Below are positions 43,930 through 53,402 of a stretch of 64,000 bases of DNA, piece after piece; position 1 is the first letter of the stretch; each line of letters starts with the position of its first letter. A program made the position numbers and the translations under genes. The DNA comes from Paucibacter sp. KCTC 42545 (lineage in GTDB: Bacteria; Pseudomonadota; Gammaproteobacteria; Burkholderiales; Burkholderiaceae_C): assembly GCF_001477625.1 (NCBI RefSeq), contig NZ_CP013692.1:682001-746000 (forward strand). The letters are read 5' to 3'. The notes beneath the pieces are model-generated. The model was not told where the DNA came from. It did not search any database and was given only the letters and a program-made list of their open reading frames with translations.

Positions 43930-44613
43930 ATGTCCGAAACCGCATCGATCGCCGTGCTTGAAGTGAAAGATGTCTGCAAGCGCGTGCAAGACGCCTCTGG
44001 CGAGTTGACCATTCTGCGCGACATTTCATTTCAGCTGCAGGCCCGCGAATCGGTGGCCATCGTCGGTGCCTCGGGTTCGGGCAAGAGCACCTTGCTGGCG
44101 ATTCTGGCGGGGCTGGACACCCCCAGCAGCGGCAGCGTGCATTTGCGCGGCCATGATTTGTTTGCACTCAATGAGGATCAGCGCGCCGCGGTGCGCGGGG
44201 CGGAGCTGGGCTTTGTGTTCCAGAGCTTTCAGCTGCTGCCCAATCTGAACGCGCTGGAGAACGTCATGCTGCCGCTGGAGTTGCGCGGCGAGCGCGAGGC
44301 GCGTGCGCTGGCCACACAGATGCTGGGTCGGGTGGGTTTGGGTGAGCGGCTGGCGCACTATCCCCGCGTGCTCTCGGGCGGCGAGCAGCAGCGTGTGGCC
44401 TTGGCGCGCGCCTTTGTGATGCGGCCGGCCTTGCTGCTGGCCGATGAGCCCACCGGCAGCCTGGACTTCGCCACCGGCGCGGCCGTGATGGACTTGATGT
44501 TCGAGCTCAACCGTGAAGCCGGTACGACCTTGGTGCTGGTCACGCACGATACGCAGATCGCCCAGGCTTGCGACCGGCAACTGCGCATCGAGGCCGGGCG
44601 TTTGAAGCTCTGA
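43930..44613 (+). CDS. ybbA: YbbA-like ABC transporter ATPase
   Basis: The 227-residue ATPase has Walker A VGASGSGKSTL, Q-loop FVFQSFQLLPN, signature LSGGEQQRVALARA, Walker B LLADEPTGSLD and a late LVTHDTQIAQ. It belongs to the MacB/LolD/YbbA group, which powers MacB-like permeases in lipoprotein or envelope traffic. In E. coli the permease ybbP follows directly; here no permease gene follows (the next gene is on the other strand), so the partner must be encoded elsewhere. Confidence 0.9.
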   Translation: MSETASIAVLEVKDVCKRVQDASGELTILRDISFQLQARESVAIVGASGSGKSTLLAILAGLDTPSSGSVHLRGHDLFALNEDQRAAVRGAELGFVFQSFQLLPNLNALENVMLPLELRGEREARALATQMLGRVGLGERLAHYPRVLSGGEQQRVALARAFVMRPALLLADEPTGSLDFATGAAVMDLMFELNREAGTTLVLVTHDTQIAQACDRQLRIEAGRLKL

Positions 44614-44641
44614 GTTTGAAGCTCTGAATTTGCGGGCTTGA

Positions 44642-45229
44642 TCAGCCGCGCGCGTTGGCACCCGCCTTGGCCTTGGCCTTGGCGCGGCTGCGCAGCCGGC
44701 GCCAGCGTTCACCGCGAATCACCGCCCACCAGGCGAAGTACACCAGCAGATACAGCAAGCTGCCCAGCAGTAGACCGGCCAGCGGCAGGCCGATCAGCAG
44801 CGGCGTGCCCAGGGCCTGAATCCACAGCCAGGCCGAGGCCAGCCAGGTGCCGGGCTGCGTCCATTCCAAAGCCAGCATTTCGGGTGTGGCGATAGGGCCG
44901 GTGTGGCCCGATACCAATCGACCCAGAAAAATCGCCAGGCTCCAGATCGGCACCAGGGTGAAGGGGTTGGTGATCCAGGTGGCCACCACGGCGGCGGCCA
45001 CATTGCCGCGGCAAATCACCGCAGCGGCGGCGGCCACGGCCATTTGGGTGGGTAATGGAATGACCCCAACCGCCAGGCCCAGGCCGGCGCCTAGGGCAAC
45101 GCGGCGGCGGTGCGCCACCCACAGCCAGGGGCGCGGCCCGAGGTAATGGCCCAGCCAGCGCAGGCCCGGCGTTTTGGCCAGGACGTCGGGATGGGGCAGG
45201 ATGCGGCGCGCGAATCGGGTGGCAGGCAA
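44642..45229 (-). CDS. DUF2062 membrane protein
   Basis: The 195-residue protein has a basic N-terminus (LAKTPGLRWLGHYLGPRPW), then about four hydrophobic segments. The DUF2062 pattern is VALGAGLGLAVGVIPLPTQM, RGNVAAAVVATWITNPFTLV and IWSLAIFLGRLV, followed by a C-terminal basic run (RSRAKAKAKAGA). The family function is unknown. It ends 28 bases after the convergent ybbA gene. Confidence 0.85.
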   Translation of the reverse strand: MPATRFARRILPHPDVLAKTPGLRWLGHYLGPRPWLWVAHRRRVALGAGLGLAVGVIPLPTQMAVAAAAAVICRGNVAAAVVATWITNPFTLVPIWSLAIFLGRLVSGHTGPIATPEMLALEWTQPGTWLASAWLWIQALGTPLLIGLPLAGLLLGSLLYLLVYFAWWAVIRGERWRRLRSRAKAKAKAGANARG

Positions 45230-45257
45230 GTGTGAAAACCCAGGGAGCAGATACGAA

Positions 45258-45290
45258 CAACCCGCGCGGCCTTTTCGGCGGCGCGGGTTG
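45258..45290. terminator. Hairpin between ppiC and the DUF2062 gene
   Basis: CAACCCGCGC (45258-45267) and GCGCGGGTTG (45281-45290) form a perfect 10-bp stem around a loop that can add three GCC/GGC pairs. It lies downstream of the minus-strand ppiC gene. The T-run is weak on both sides, so termination is likely but not certain. Confidence 0.6.
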
Positions 45291-45353
45291 CATTTTGAGG
45301 CCGGCGGGACTAATCCCGTGCGAGCCTTAGATCAAGCGTCAGCTCGGTTCAGC

Positions 45354-46163
45354 TTAACGCGAGAACTTGTAGTCGGTCTTGGTCTTGTCGCGCAGCTCTT
45401 GCTGGAAGGCGGCAACTTTTTGCTGCTGCAGGCGCTGAACGATCTGGGCCTTGACGTCGTCGAAGGCGGGGAACTGCGCTTCACGCAGGTCTTCCAGCTT
45501 GATGATGTGATAGCCGAACTGCGACTTCACCGGCTCTTGGGTCATCTCACCCTTCTTCAGGGCCGACAGGGCTTTGGTGAACTCAGCCACATAGCTATTG
45601 CCATTGGCCCAGTCCAGGTCGCCGCCGTTGACAGCGGAGCCGGGATCCTTGGAGTTAGCCTTGGCCAGATCTTCAAACTTGGCGCCGCCGTTGATCTGCT
45701 TGATCAGGGCGATGGCTTCGTCTTCCTTTTCCACCAGGATGTGGCGGGCACGGAATTCTTGACCGCTGTTTTGGGCCTTGAACTTGTCGTACTCAGCCTT
45801 GGCATCGGCATCCGACACCGGGTTCTTCTTGGCGTAGTCGGCGAACAGTTCGCGGATCATGATGCTTTGCTTGGCCATTTCCAGCTGCGCCTGGTAGTCG
45901 GCGGAAGCGGGGATGCCGCGCTTGGCAGCTTCTTGCATGAAGATTTCACGCAGTACGACTTCGTCCTTGACCTGAGCTTCGAGCTCGGGCGTGCGTTGCT
46001 GCTGGCCGCTCTTGGTGACTTGGCTGATCAGGGCTTCAGCGCGGGCCTTGGGCACCGGCTTGCCGTTGACGATGGCGAGATTTTGCGCGCTGGCCGACAG
46101 GGGCAGCAGCGCAGCAGACATCATGGCCACAACGGAGGCGGCGAGCACAAACTTCTTCATCAT
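45354..46163 (-). CDS. Exported parvulin-type peptidyl-prolyl isomerase
   Basis: The 269-residue protein has a signal peptide (about residues 1-26, ending ASAQNL), a helical N-terminal SurA-like part and a parvulin domain (about 130-235: RARHILVEKEDEAIALI, GGDLDWANGNSYVAEFTKAL, VKSQFGYHIIKLED). It would assist folding of exported proteins in the periplasm. Alternative starts are the ATG one codon later (46160) and a TTG at 46169. It is the last gene of the minus-strand run msrB-yciB-bolA-ppiC, though an 86-base gap separates it from bolA. Confidence 0.9.
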   Translation of the reverse strand: MMKKFVLAASVVAMMSAALLPLSASAQNLAIVNGKPVPKARAEALISQVTKSGQQQRTPELEAQVKDEVVLREIFMQEAAKRGIPASADYQAQLEMAKQSIMIRELFADYAKKNPVSDADAKAEYDKFKAQNSGQEFRARHILVEKEDEAIALIKQINGGAKFEDLAKANSKDPGSAVNGGDLDWANGNSYVAEFTKALSALKKGEMTQEPVKSQFGYHIIKLEDLREAQFPAFDDVKAQIVQRLQQQKVAAFQQELRDKTKTDYKFSR

Positions 46164-46249
46164 GGGCAATTGGCTTTGGGTGAAAAAACTGCGCCGGTTG
46201 GCGCAGAAGATAAGTCCAGCAGTGTACTGAGCGCAGATGACAAACTAAC

Positions 46250-46537
46250 TCAGGGTTTATTGGGTTCATCCGGCGTGCGGGCGTCGATCACCAAGGCATG
46301 AATGCCTTTTTGCATCAGTTCACCGAGGGAATGATATACGAGCCGATGGCGCGCCACTCGGTTAAGACCTGTAAAGCGGGTGCTCACCACGGTCACGCTG
46401 TAATGGCCGCCTTCGCGGGCGCCGGCGTGTCCGGCGTGGTGGTGGCTATCGTCTTGCACGCTCAGGCTCAGCGGGCTCAGGGCCTGCTGCAGACGGGCTT
46501 CGATGTCGGTGACGGCGGCTTTTGGGTTTGGGCTCAT
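46250..46537 (-). CDS. bolA: BolA family protein
   Basis: The 95-residue protein has the BolA fold: an N-terminal helix (IEARLQQALSPLSL), the GHYSVTVVSTRFTGLNRVAR segment with the conserved F-x-G-x-x-x-x-x-R-H, and LVYHSLGELMQKGIHALVI. BolA proteins pair with monothiol glutaredoxins in iron-sulfur handling or act as regulators. It overlaps yciB by 4 bases, so the two are coupled. Confidence 0.9.
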   Translation of the reverse strand: MSPNPKAAVTDIEARLQQALSPLSLSVQDDSHHHAGHAGAREGGHYSVTVVSTRFTGLNRVARHRLVYHSLGELMQKGIHALVIDARTPDEPNKP

Positions 46538-47211
46538 GGTTTGGATTCCGGCTGGCCGGCGTGTTTGTCGCTGGGCTCATCCTTGGCTTCCTCAGCCGCT
46601 TCAGGCAGGTGGCGGGCCAGATAAAGCCCCTGGCCCAGGGTGAACAGCAAAATCATGCCGGTCACGCCAAACACCTTGAAGTCAGCCCAGGCCGAGGTGG
46701 AGAAGTGATAAGCCACGTAGAGATTAAGAATACCCAGGCCCGAGAAGAACAGTACCCAGGCGCGGTTGAGGTTTTTCCACACGCCGGCCGGCAGTTCCAG
46801 CTCAGCGCCCAGCATGGACTTCAGCAGGTTTTTGCCGAGCAGGGCGTTCGACACCCAGAACACCAGGGCCATCACCCAGTACAGGCCGGTGGGCTTCCAC
46901 TTGATGAAGGTTTCGTTATGGAACCAAATGGTGGCGCCGCCCAGTGTGACCACCAGGGCCAGGCTGACCCACAGCATGGTGTCGATCTTTTTGCCGCGCA
47001 GCTTGGTGATGAGGGCTTGCGTCAGGGTGGCCGCCATCACCACCAGGGTGGCCAGCAGCACCGGGCCTTCTTCCAGCCCGACCTTGCCGCCCGAGACCAT
47101 GAAGCCCAAATGCTCGGTGGCAAAAGCGGCGGCCCAGTCTTTGTGTGAGTCTGCGTACTTGAAGGTGACGAAGAACAGGATCAGCGGCAGAAAGTCGAGC
47201 AGAAGCTTCAT
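46534..47211 (-). CDS. yciB: Inner membrane protein YciB (septation protein A)
   Basis: The 225-residue protein has about five to six helices and the family start [18 protein letters not shown], then [37 protein letters not shown] and [21 protein letters not shown] charged C-terminal tail follows. YciB affects cell envelope synthesis and division in enterobacteria. It overlaps msrB upstream and bolA downstream by 4 bases each. Confidence 0.92.
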   Translation of the reverse strand: MKLLLDFLPLILFFVTFKYADSHKDWAAAFATEHLGFMVSGGKVGLEEGPVLLATLVVMAATLTQALITKLRGKKIDTMLWVSLALVVTLGGATIWFHNETFIKWKPTGLYWVMALVFWVSNALLGKNLLKSMLGAELELPAGVWKNLNRAWVLFFSGLGILNLYVAYHFSTSAWADFKVFGVTGMILLFTLGQGLYLARHLPEAAEEAKDEPSDKHAGQPESKP

Positions 47212-47648
47212 GGGGTCGCCGAATTCGGCGCGTGTGGGGGCGAAGGCGTGAAGTCTAGCGCGGCAGAGTTAATGCAAAAGCGCTCGCCGGTCGGCAGCGG
47301 GCCGTCGGGGAAAACATGGCCCAGGTGCGAGCCGCAGTTATTGCAGCGCACCTCGATGCGCACCATGCCATGCGCATGGTCCACCACCCGCTCGATCAGC
47401 TCGGCATTGACGGGTGCGAAATAGCTGGGCCAGCCGCAGCCGGCGTCGAACTTGGTCTCGGCCGCGAACAAGGGCGTGCCGCAGCCGACGCAGTTGTAAT
47501 GCCCGGCTGCGAAATGATCCCAATACTTGCCGGTGAAGGCCCGCTCGGTGGCCGCATGGCGGGCAACCTCGTATTGCATCTCGTCCAACTCGGCGCGCCA
47601 CTGGGCGTCGGTTTTCTGCACGGGGTAGGTCTTGTCGTCTTGCTTCAT
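47208..47648 (-). CDS. msrB: Peptide-methionine (R)-S-oxide reductase MsrB
   Basis: The 146-residue enzyme repairs methionine-R-sulfoxide. It has both zinc Cys pairs (NCVGCG and RCNNCG), the GCGWPSY motif and the catalytic Cys in [10 protein letters not shown]. The start at 47648 ([10 protein letters not shown]) is family-like; an in-frame extension to 47723 looks non-coding. It is the first gene of the minus-strand operon and is divergent from the acyl-CoA ligase operon. Confidence 0.93.
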   Translation of the reverse strand: MKQDDKTYPVQKTDAQWRAELDEMQYEVARHAATERAFTGKYWDHFAAGHYNCVGCGTPLFAAETKFDAGCGWPSYFAPVNAELIERVVDHAHGMVRIEVRCNNCGSHLGHVFPDGPLPTGERFCINSAALDFTPSPPHAPNSATP

Positions 47649-47979
47649 GTTTGCACTTCCTGTCGCTGCTGCGTGTTGCGGCTGCTTGTTGCTGCTACCT
47701 GTGACAGCTTTGCCCCGAGCCAAGCGGGCGGGTCAAACGCTGGCGCCCAAGGGCGTGCGGCGTGTTTGTCGGGGCAGTGTAGTCAGCGCGTCTTTTCCTT
47801 GATAAGCACAAGGGCGTCTTGCGCCGGTGAATACCCCTAGAGGGCTTGCCCTCGCGGTGTAACGCGGGTGACTATCCAAGCTGGCAAGCGTGCCTTAGTC
47901 TGCGCCAAGGTTTGCACAAGAGCGCATCAAGCGACGACAGGGCAGCGCGAGATCGACGACAACATTCAGGAGACAAAAC
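47649..47979. other. Divergent intergenic region, no gene seen
   Basis: The 331 bases separate msrB (minus) from the acyl-CoA ligase (plus), so both promoters should lie here. GAGGGC-TT-GCCCTC (47841-47854 region) is a compact hairpin. A TGGCA...TGC pair near 47882 was examined as a sigma-54 site, but its spacing is too short. CAGGAGA at 47968 is the ribosome site for the ligase. No small gene or clear sigma-70 promoter was recognised. Confidence 0.5.
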
Positions 47980-49626
47980 GTGGCTTTGATGGGGCAGATG
48001 ATGGCAATGCCCTTGCTGATATCTTCGCTGATCAAGCATGCCGCCAGGCATGCCGGCGAGACAGAGATCGTCAGCAAGCGGGTCGAGGGAGATATACATC
48101 GCTACACCTGGGCCGCGGCCGAGCGGCGTTCCCGCCAATTGGCACAGGCCTTGGCCCGCTTGGGCTGCGAGCCCGGCGACCGGGTGGCCACGCTGGCCTG
48201 GAATGGTTACCGGCACCTGGAGATCTATTACGGCAGCTCGGGCTCGCAGCTGGTGTGCCACACCATCAATCCGCGGCTATTCCCCGAGCAGATCGCCTGG
48301 ATCGCCAATGATGCGCAAGACCGCATCCTGTGCTTCGACCTCAACTTGCTGCCCCTGGTGGAGAAGCTGGCGCCCGAGCTGAGCAGCGTGCAGCACTTCG
48401 TCGTGATGACGGACCGCGCCCACATGCCTGCGCAGACCAGCCTGCCCGGCCTGCTCTGCTATGACGAACTGCTGGACGCCGAAGACGCCTGCTATGTCTG
48501 GCCTGAGTTCGACGAGAACACCGCTTGCAGCATCTGCTACACCTCGGGCACGACTGGCCACCCCAAGGGCGCCGTCTACAGCCACCGCTCGACGCTTTTG
48601 CACACCTACGCCTCGGCCCTGCCGGATGCGCTGGATTGCTCGGCGCGTGATGTCATCTTGCCGGTGGTGCCGATGTTCCACGTCAACGCCTGGGGTTTGC
48701 CCTACAGCTGCGCGCTGATCGGCTGCAAGCTGGTGCTGCCGGGGCCCCATCTCGATGGCAAATCGCTGTACGAATTGTTTGAGTCCGAGAAGGTCAGCTT
48801 CAGTGCCGGCGTGCCCACGGTGTGGCTGGGCTTGCTCAATTACGTCAAGGCCAATGCGCTGAAGTTCAGCACCTTCAAGCGCACGGTGATCGGTGGCTCG
48901 GCCTGCCCGCCGGCCATGATGAAGACCTTGCAAGACGATTACGGGGTGGAGGTCATTCATGCCTGGGGCATGACCGAGCTGTCACCCATCGGCACGCTGG
49001 CCAAGCTCAATACCCGCCAGCTGGAATTGCCCAAAGACCAGCAGCAGCGCTTGCTGGAGAAGCAGGGCAAGGTGGTCTACGGCATCGATATGGCGATTGC
49101 CGACGATCAGGGTCGTGCTTTGCCCTGGGATGGCGTGGCCTTCGGCAACCTGCTGGTGCGCGGCCATTGGGTGATCAACCAGTATTACGGCCAGACCGCG
49201 ACACCGCTGGTGACGCTGGACGGCGAGCCGGGCTGGTTCCCCACCGGGGACGTGGCCACCATTGACCCCGACGGCTTTATGCAGATTACCGACCGCAGCA
49301 AGGACGTGATCAAGTCCGGCGGCGAGTGGATCAGCTCGATTGAGTTGGAGAACGTCGCCATGGCTCACCCCGATGTGGCTGAGGCCGCGGTGATTGCCTG
49401 CGTCCACCCCAAGTGGGACGAGCGGCCGCTGCTGGTGGTGATTAAAAAGGCCGGCACCGTGTTGACCCGCGAAGGCTTGCTGGCGTTTTTTGACGGCCGC
49501 ATCCCCAAGTGGCAGGTGCCGGATGACGTGGTTTTTGTGAACGAAATCCCCCACACCGCCACCGGCAAGATTCAAAAACTTGCCCTTCGCCAGCAGTTCA
49601 AGGACTACCGCCTGCCCGGAGTCTGA
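47980..49626 (+). CDS. Fatty-acid/carboxylate-CoA ligase (AMP-forming)
   Basis: The 548-residue ligase starts at GTG, 6 bases after CAGGAGA. ANL-superfamily motifs are intact: P-loop [66 protein letters not shown] and the catalytic Lys in [13 protein letters not shown]. The size fits medium/long-chain fatty or aromatic acid-CoA ligases. It heads an operon with five Liv-type ABC transporter genes, suggesting that the imported solute is a carboxylic acid activated with CoA on entry. Substrate not determinable from sequence. Confidence 0.9.
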   Translation: MALMGQMMAMPLLISSLIKHAARHAGETEIVSKRVEGDIHRYTWAAAERRSRQLAQALARLGCEPGDRVATLAWNGYRHLEIYYGSSGSQLVCHTINPRLFPEQIAWIANDAQDRILCFDLNLLPLVEKLAPELSSVQHFVVMTDRAHMPAQTSLPGLLCYDELLDAEDACYVWPEFDENTACSICYTSGTTGHPKGAVYSHRSTLLHTYASALPDALDCSARDVILPVVPMFHVNAWGLPYSCALIGCKLVLPGPHLDGKSLYELFESEKVSFSAGVPTVWLGLLNYVKANALKFSTFKRTVIGGSACPPAMMKTLQDDYGVEVIHAWGMTELSPIGTLAKLNTRQLELPKDQQQRLLEKQGKVVYGIDMAIADDQGRALPWDGVAFGNLLVRGHWVINQYYGQTATPLVTLDGEPGWFPTGDVATIDPDGFMQITDRSKDVIKSGGEWISSIELENVAMAHPDVAEAAVIACVHPKWDERPLLVVIKKAGTVLTREGLLAFFDGRIPKWQVPDDVVFVNEIPHTATGKIQKLALRQQFKDYRLPGV

Positions 49627-49675
49627 CAACACCGTTTTCCCCCTGTTCAAGCCCGAGACAAAAAAGGAGACATCG

Positions 49676-50917
49676 ATGACACAGCCCAAGCATCTCTTGC
49701 GCAGCAGCCTGATCGCTAGCTTGCTGGCCGCCTCTGCCTTCGCCGCCCACGCCCAGAAGGGCGAGACGGTGAAGATCGCGCTGATCGACCCGCTCTCGGG
49801 TCTGATGGGGCCGGTGGGCCAGAACCAGGCCAAGAGTTTTCAGTTCTTTGCCGAGAAGTTCAATGCCAGCAACCCAGCGGGCGTGAAGTTCGAGATCGTG
49901 TCCATTGACAACAAGCTCAGCCCGGTCGAGTCGCTGAATGCCTTGAAGTCCGCCATTGACCAGGGCGTGCGTTACGTCGCCCAAGGCAATGGCTCGGGCG
50001 TGGCGCTGGCGCTGATTGACGCGATCAACAAGCACAACGAACGCAACCCCGGCAAAGAGGTGCTGTTCCTCAACCACTCGGCCGTGGACCCGGACCTGAC
50101 CAATAGCAAATGCAGCTTCTGGCACTTCCGCATGGACGCCGACACCTCCATGAAGATGGAGGCCATCACCACCTTCTTGAAGGATCAGCCGGATGTGAAG
50201 AAGGTCTTCCTGCTGAACCAGAACTATGCCCACGGCCACCAAGTGGCCAAGTACGCCAAGGAGTTGCTGGCGAGCAAGCGGCCCGATGTTCAGATCGTTG
50301 GTGAAGACCTGCACCCCATCGCTCAGGTGCGCGACTTCGCGCCCTATGTGGCCAAGATCAAGGCCAGCGGCGCCGACACGGTGATCACCGGCAATTGGGG
50401 CTCTGACCTGTCGCTGCTGATCAAGGCCGCCAATGAGTCGGGCTACACCGGCAAGTTCTACACCTACTACGCCGGCGTCACCGGCACGCCTTCGGCCATG
50501 GGCGCCACGGGTGCCGGCCGGGTCTACCAAGTGGCTTACAACCACTACAACATGGGCGGCCAGATGGGCAAGTGGATGAGCGAGTTCCAGACCCGCTTCA
50601 AGGACGACTTCTACACCGGCAGCGTGATCCACATCTACACCTTGCTGGGCTCGGCCATGGCCAAGGCCAAGAGCACCGATCCGGCCAAGGTGGCGCTGGC
50701 CATGGAAGGGCTGCGGGTTAATAGCTTTGGTGGCGAGGTCGAGATGCGCAAGACCGACCACCAGCTGCAGCAGCCGCTCTACATCGCGGTCTGGCAGAAG
50801 GCCGATGCCAAGTACCCGTACTCGCCTGAGGGCACGGGCTACACCATGGCGCCGGTGAAGACTTTTGAGTCTTATGTGTCCAGCACGCCCACCTCGTGCC
50901 AGATGAAGCGGCCTTGA
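49676..50917 (+). CDS. Liv-type periplasmic substrate-binding protein
   Basis: The 413-residue protein has a signal peptide (to about residue 25, SAFAAHAQ) and a type I periplasmic binding fold as in LivJ: VKIALIDPLSGLMGPVGQNQ, the hinge loops and LNHSAVDPDLTNSKCSFWHF. AAGGAG lies 6 bases before the ATG at 49676; a longer in-frame start lies inside the ligase gene. A hairpin follows the gene before livH, which could protect this mRNA so that binding protein is made in excess. Confidence 0.9.
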   Translation: MTQPKHLLRSSLIASLLAASAFAAHAQKGETVKIALIDPLSGLMGPVGQNQAKSFQFFAEKFNASNPAGVKFEIVSIDNKLSPVESLNALKSAIDQGVRYVAQGNGSGVALALIDAINKHNERNPGKEVLFLNHSAVDPDLTNSKCSFWHFRMDADTSMKMEAITTFLKDQPDVKKVFLLNQNYAHGHQVAKYAKELLASKRPDVQIVGEDLHPIAQVRDFAPYVAKIKASGADTVITGNWGSDLSLLIKAANESGYTGKFYTYYAGVTGTPSAMGATGAGRVYQVAYNHYNMGGQMGKWMSEFQTRFKDDFYTGSVIHIYTLLGSAMAKAKSTDPAKVALAMEGLRVNSFGGEVEMRKTDHQLQQPLYIAVWQKADAKYPYSPEGTGYTMAPVKTFESYVSSTPTSCQMKRP

Positions 50918-51025
50918 GGTTTTTAGGCTTTCGCTGAGTGCGTGAACCGAGCTGCAGCCTGTGAATCAGGCTGACCGGGAGTAGGGCTGTCCGCCCCACA
51001 CCCAGCTCGGCACGTTTGCTGCCGC

Positions 51026-51047
51026 CGGCTCACGCTGCTGTGAGCCG
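51026..51047 (+). terminator. Intercistronic hairpin between the binding-protein and permease genes
   Basis: CGGCTCAC (51026-51033) pairs with GTGAGCCG (51040-51047) with a 6-base loop. There is no T-run. It lies in the 168-base gap after the binding-protein gene and more likely stabilises its mRNA or lowers downstream expression than fully terminates. Confidence 0.5.
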
Positions 51048-51085
51048 TGCAGGCAGCTTGTCCAACCCATTGCAAAGATCAAGTC

Positions 51086-52102
51086 TTGGACCAAATCCTC
51101 ATCAATCTGCTTAACGGCCTGTCCTCCGGGCTGCTGCTGTTCATGCTCAGCTCGGGGCTGACGCTGATCTTCAGCATGATGGGCGTGCTCAATTTCGCCC
51201 ATGCCAGCTTCTATATGTTGGGGGCCTATATCGCCTACAGCCTCGTGGGCGTGCTGGGCTTTTGGCCGGCGCTCGTCCTAGCACCTTTGCTGGTGGGAGT
51301 CTTGGGCGCAGGATTCGAGCGCATGGCACTGCGCCGGGTGCACAAGTTCGGCCATGTGGCGGAGCTGCTCATCACCTTCGGCCTGTCCTATGTGGTGCTG
51401 GAGTTGGTGCAGCTGATCTGGGGGCGCTTGGCCGTGCCTTTCGCGCCGCCGGCCGCGCTGCAGGGCTCGGCCTTCACGATTGTTCAGCATCCGCTGCAGG
51501 GCCTTTCCCTGGTCTGGGGCGCGGCACCGGCGCAGCTGTGTGCGGGTGCAGCTTGTTCCAACTTCCCGCTGACGCGGCTGTTCATGATGGTCGTGGCGCT
51601 GTTGATGTTGCTGGCCCTGTGGCTGCTGCTAACGCGCACCCGCATCGGCCTGGTGATTCAGGCCGCGCTGACGCATCCCGAGATGGTGGAAGCCCTGGGG
51701 CACAACGTGCCACGTGTGCTGATGCTGGTCTTCGGCAGTGGTTGCGCCTTGGCGGCGCTGGCCGGCGTGATCGGCGGCATCACCTTTGTGACCGAGCCGA
51801 ATATGGCGGTCATCGTCGGCTCCATCATCTTTGTGGTGGTGGTGGTGGGCGGGGTGGGGTCTTTAGCGGGGGCTTTTGTCGGCTCTTTGCTGATCGGCTT
51901 GCTGCAGACCTTGCCGTTAACGGTGGACGGCTCGCTGGCCAGCTTGTTCACGAGCTGGGGCCTGGCCGTGGGGCCGACGACGTTCGGTTACCCGATTCTG
52001 AAACTGAGCATGGCCCAGGTGGCGCCCATCTTGCCGTATCTGCTGATGGTGCTGATCCTGATTTTCCGCCCCAAGGGCCTGCTGGGCACGCGAGACGACT
52101 AA
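51086..52102 (+). CDS. Liv-type ABC permease (LivH-like)
   Basis: The 338-residue permease has about eight helices and begins DQILINLLNGLSSGLLLFML, the standard LivH start, read from the TTG at 51086; a GTG at 51047 would add 13 non-family residues. Family elements: LTLIFSMMGVLNFAHASFYM, the EAA-like loop ALTHPEMVEALGHNVPRVLM and LIFRPKGLLGTRDD at the end. It forms the channel with the LivM-like protein encoded 4 bases downstream. Confidence 0.9.
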   Translation: MDQILINLLNGLSSGLLLFMLSSGLTLIFSMMGVLNFAHASFYMLGAYIAYSLVGVLGFWPALVLAPLLVGVLGAGFERMALRRVHKFGHVAELLITFGLSYVVLELVQLIWGRLAVPFAPPAALQGSAFTIVQHPLQGLSLVWGAAPAQLCAGAACSNFPLTRLFMMVVALLMLLALWLLLTRTRIGLVIQAALTHPEMVEALGHNVPRVLMLVFGSGCALAALAGVIGGITFVTEPNMAVIVGSIIFVVVVVGGVGSLAGAFVGSLLIGLLQTLPLTVDGSLASLFTSWGLAVGPTTFGYPILKLSMAQVAPILPYLLMVLILIFRPKGLLGTRDD

Positions 52103-52106
52103 AAGC

Positions 52107-53402
52107 ATGGGGACTCATAAACCTTTTCATTTCAAACCGATCAACTTCGGTCGCTGGCTGGTCTGGAGCTTGTACGCCCTGGCCTTGCTGCTGGCGCCCT
52201 TGTTGTGGACCAGCGGCCTAGCGCAGACCATGCTCTCGCAGATTGGCATCGCCATCATTGCCTGCCTGGCCTACAACATCTTGCTGGGGCAGGGCGGCAT
52301 GCTCAGCTTCGGCCATGCGGTGTACAGCGGCCTGGGCGCTTTCCTGACCATCCACTCCCTCAATCTGGTCAGCAGCGGGGCCTGGCAGTTGCCGGTCAGC
52401 TTGCTGCCGGTGATTGGCGGCCTGGCCGGCTTGGGCTTCGCGATGCTGTTCGGCTATGTGTCGACCAAGAAGTCGGGCACGCCTTTCGCGATGATCACGC
52501 TGGGCATTGGCGAGTTGATCTGGTCCATGTCGCTGATGCTGCCCGAGTTCTTCGGCGGTGAGGGCGGCGTGTCCGGCAATCGGGTGCTGGGCCAGGCGGT
52601 GTGGGGTATCAGCTTCGGGCCGCAGATCCAGGTCTACTACCTGATCGCCGTTTACTGCTTTGTTTGCACCGCGGCCATGTTTGCACTCACGCGCACGCCG
52701 CTGGGCCGCATGCTCAATGCCGTGCGCGATAACCCCGAGCGCGTCGAGTTCATTGGTTATGACACCCAATGGGTGCGCTTCATGGCCTTCATGATTTCAG
52801 GCTTCTTCGCCGGCATCGCGGGCGGCTTGAGTGCGCTGAACTTTGAGATCGTTACCGCTGAAGTCGTCGGCGCGGCGCGCTCAGGCGCCTATCTGCTGTT
52901 CACCTTTCTGGGGGGGGCGACCTTCTTCTTCGGCCCCATCATTGGCGCGGTGCTGATGGTGGTGGCGCTGGTGCTGCTGTCGGAGCTGACCAAGGCTTGG
53001 CTGCTTTACCTGGGCCTGATCTTTGTCTTCATGGTGATGTATGCGCCGGGCGGCTTTGCCGGGCTCATCATGATGAATCTGCGCGTGGCGGCCTACGGCA
53101 AGCTGCGCCGGCTCTGGACGGCCTACCTGGCCCTGGCGGCCACGGCCTTGACCATTCTGGTCGGTGCTGCGGCCATGGTGGAGATGGTTTATCACCGCCA
53201 GATGAATGAGGCCATGGGGCCGCAGCTGCGCTTTCTGGGTGCCACGCTGAACAGCGGCCATGTCGATGCCTGGTTTGGTGCCGGTCTGGTGATGCTGCTG
53301 GGCCTGGGTTTGTTTGAGCTGACCCGGCGCCAGTTCAAGCGCGAGTGGGATGCCACGCAGGAAGAGATTGAAAAAGAGATCAAGCGGAGGGAAGCGCTTT
53401 GA
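52107..53402 (+). CDS. Liv-type ABC permease (LivM-like)
   Basis: The 431-residue permease has about ten helices. Family segments: AIIACLAYNILLGQGGMLSF, FGHAVYSGLGAFLTIH, the loop LNAVRDNPERVEFIGYDT and FFAGIAGGLSALNFEIV. A longer C-terminal helical region than E. coli LivM includes two more hydrophobic stretches (LALAATALTILVGAAAMV and FGAGLVMLLGLGLFE). It pairs with LivH and overlaps livG by 4 bases. Confidence 0.9.
   Translation: MGTHKPFHFKPINFGRWLVWSLYALALLLAPLLWTSGLAQTMLSQIGIAIIACLAYNILLGQGGMLSFGHAVYSGLGAFLTIHSLNLVSSGAWQLPVSLLPVIGGLAGLGFAMLFGYVSTKKSGTPFAMITLGIGELIWSMSLMLPEFFGGEGGVSGNRVLGQAVWGISFGPQIQVYYLIAVYCFVCTAAMFALTRTPLGRMLNAVRDNPERVEFIGYDTQWVRFMAFMISGFFAGIAGGLSALNFEIVTAEVVGAARSGAYLLFTFLGGATFFFGPIIGAVLMVVALVLLSELTKAWLLYLGLIFVFMVMYAPGGFAGLIMMNLRVAAYGKLRRLWTAYLALAATALTILVGAAAMVEMVYHRQMNEAMGPQLRFLGATLNSGHVDAWFGAGLVMLLGLGLFELTRRQFKREWDATQEEIEKEIKRREAL

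Noticed and set aside
47870..47900. TGGCA...TGC pair upstream of the acyl-CoA ligase as a sigma-54 promoter
   Set aside because: The distance between the GG and GC elements is about 3 bases too short for sigma-54.
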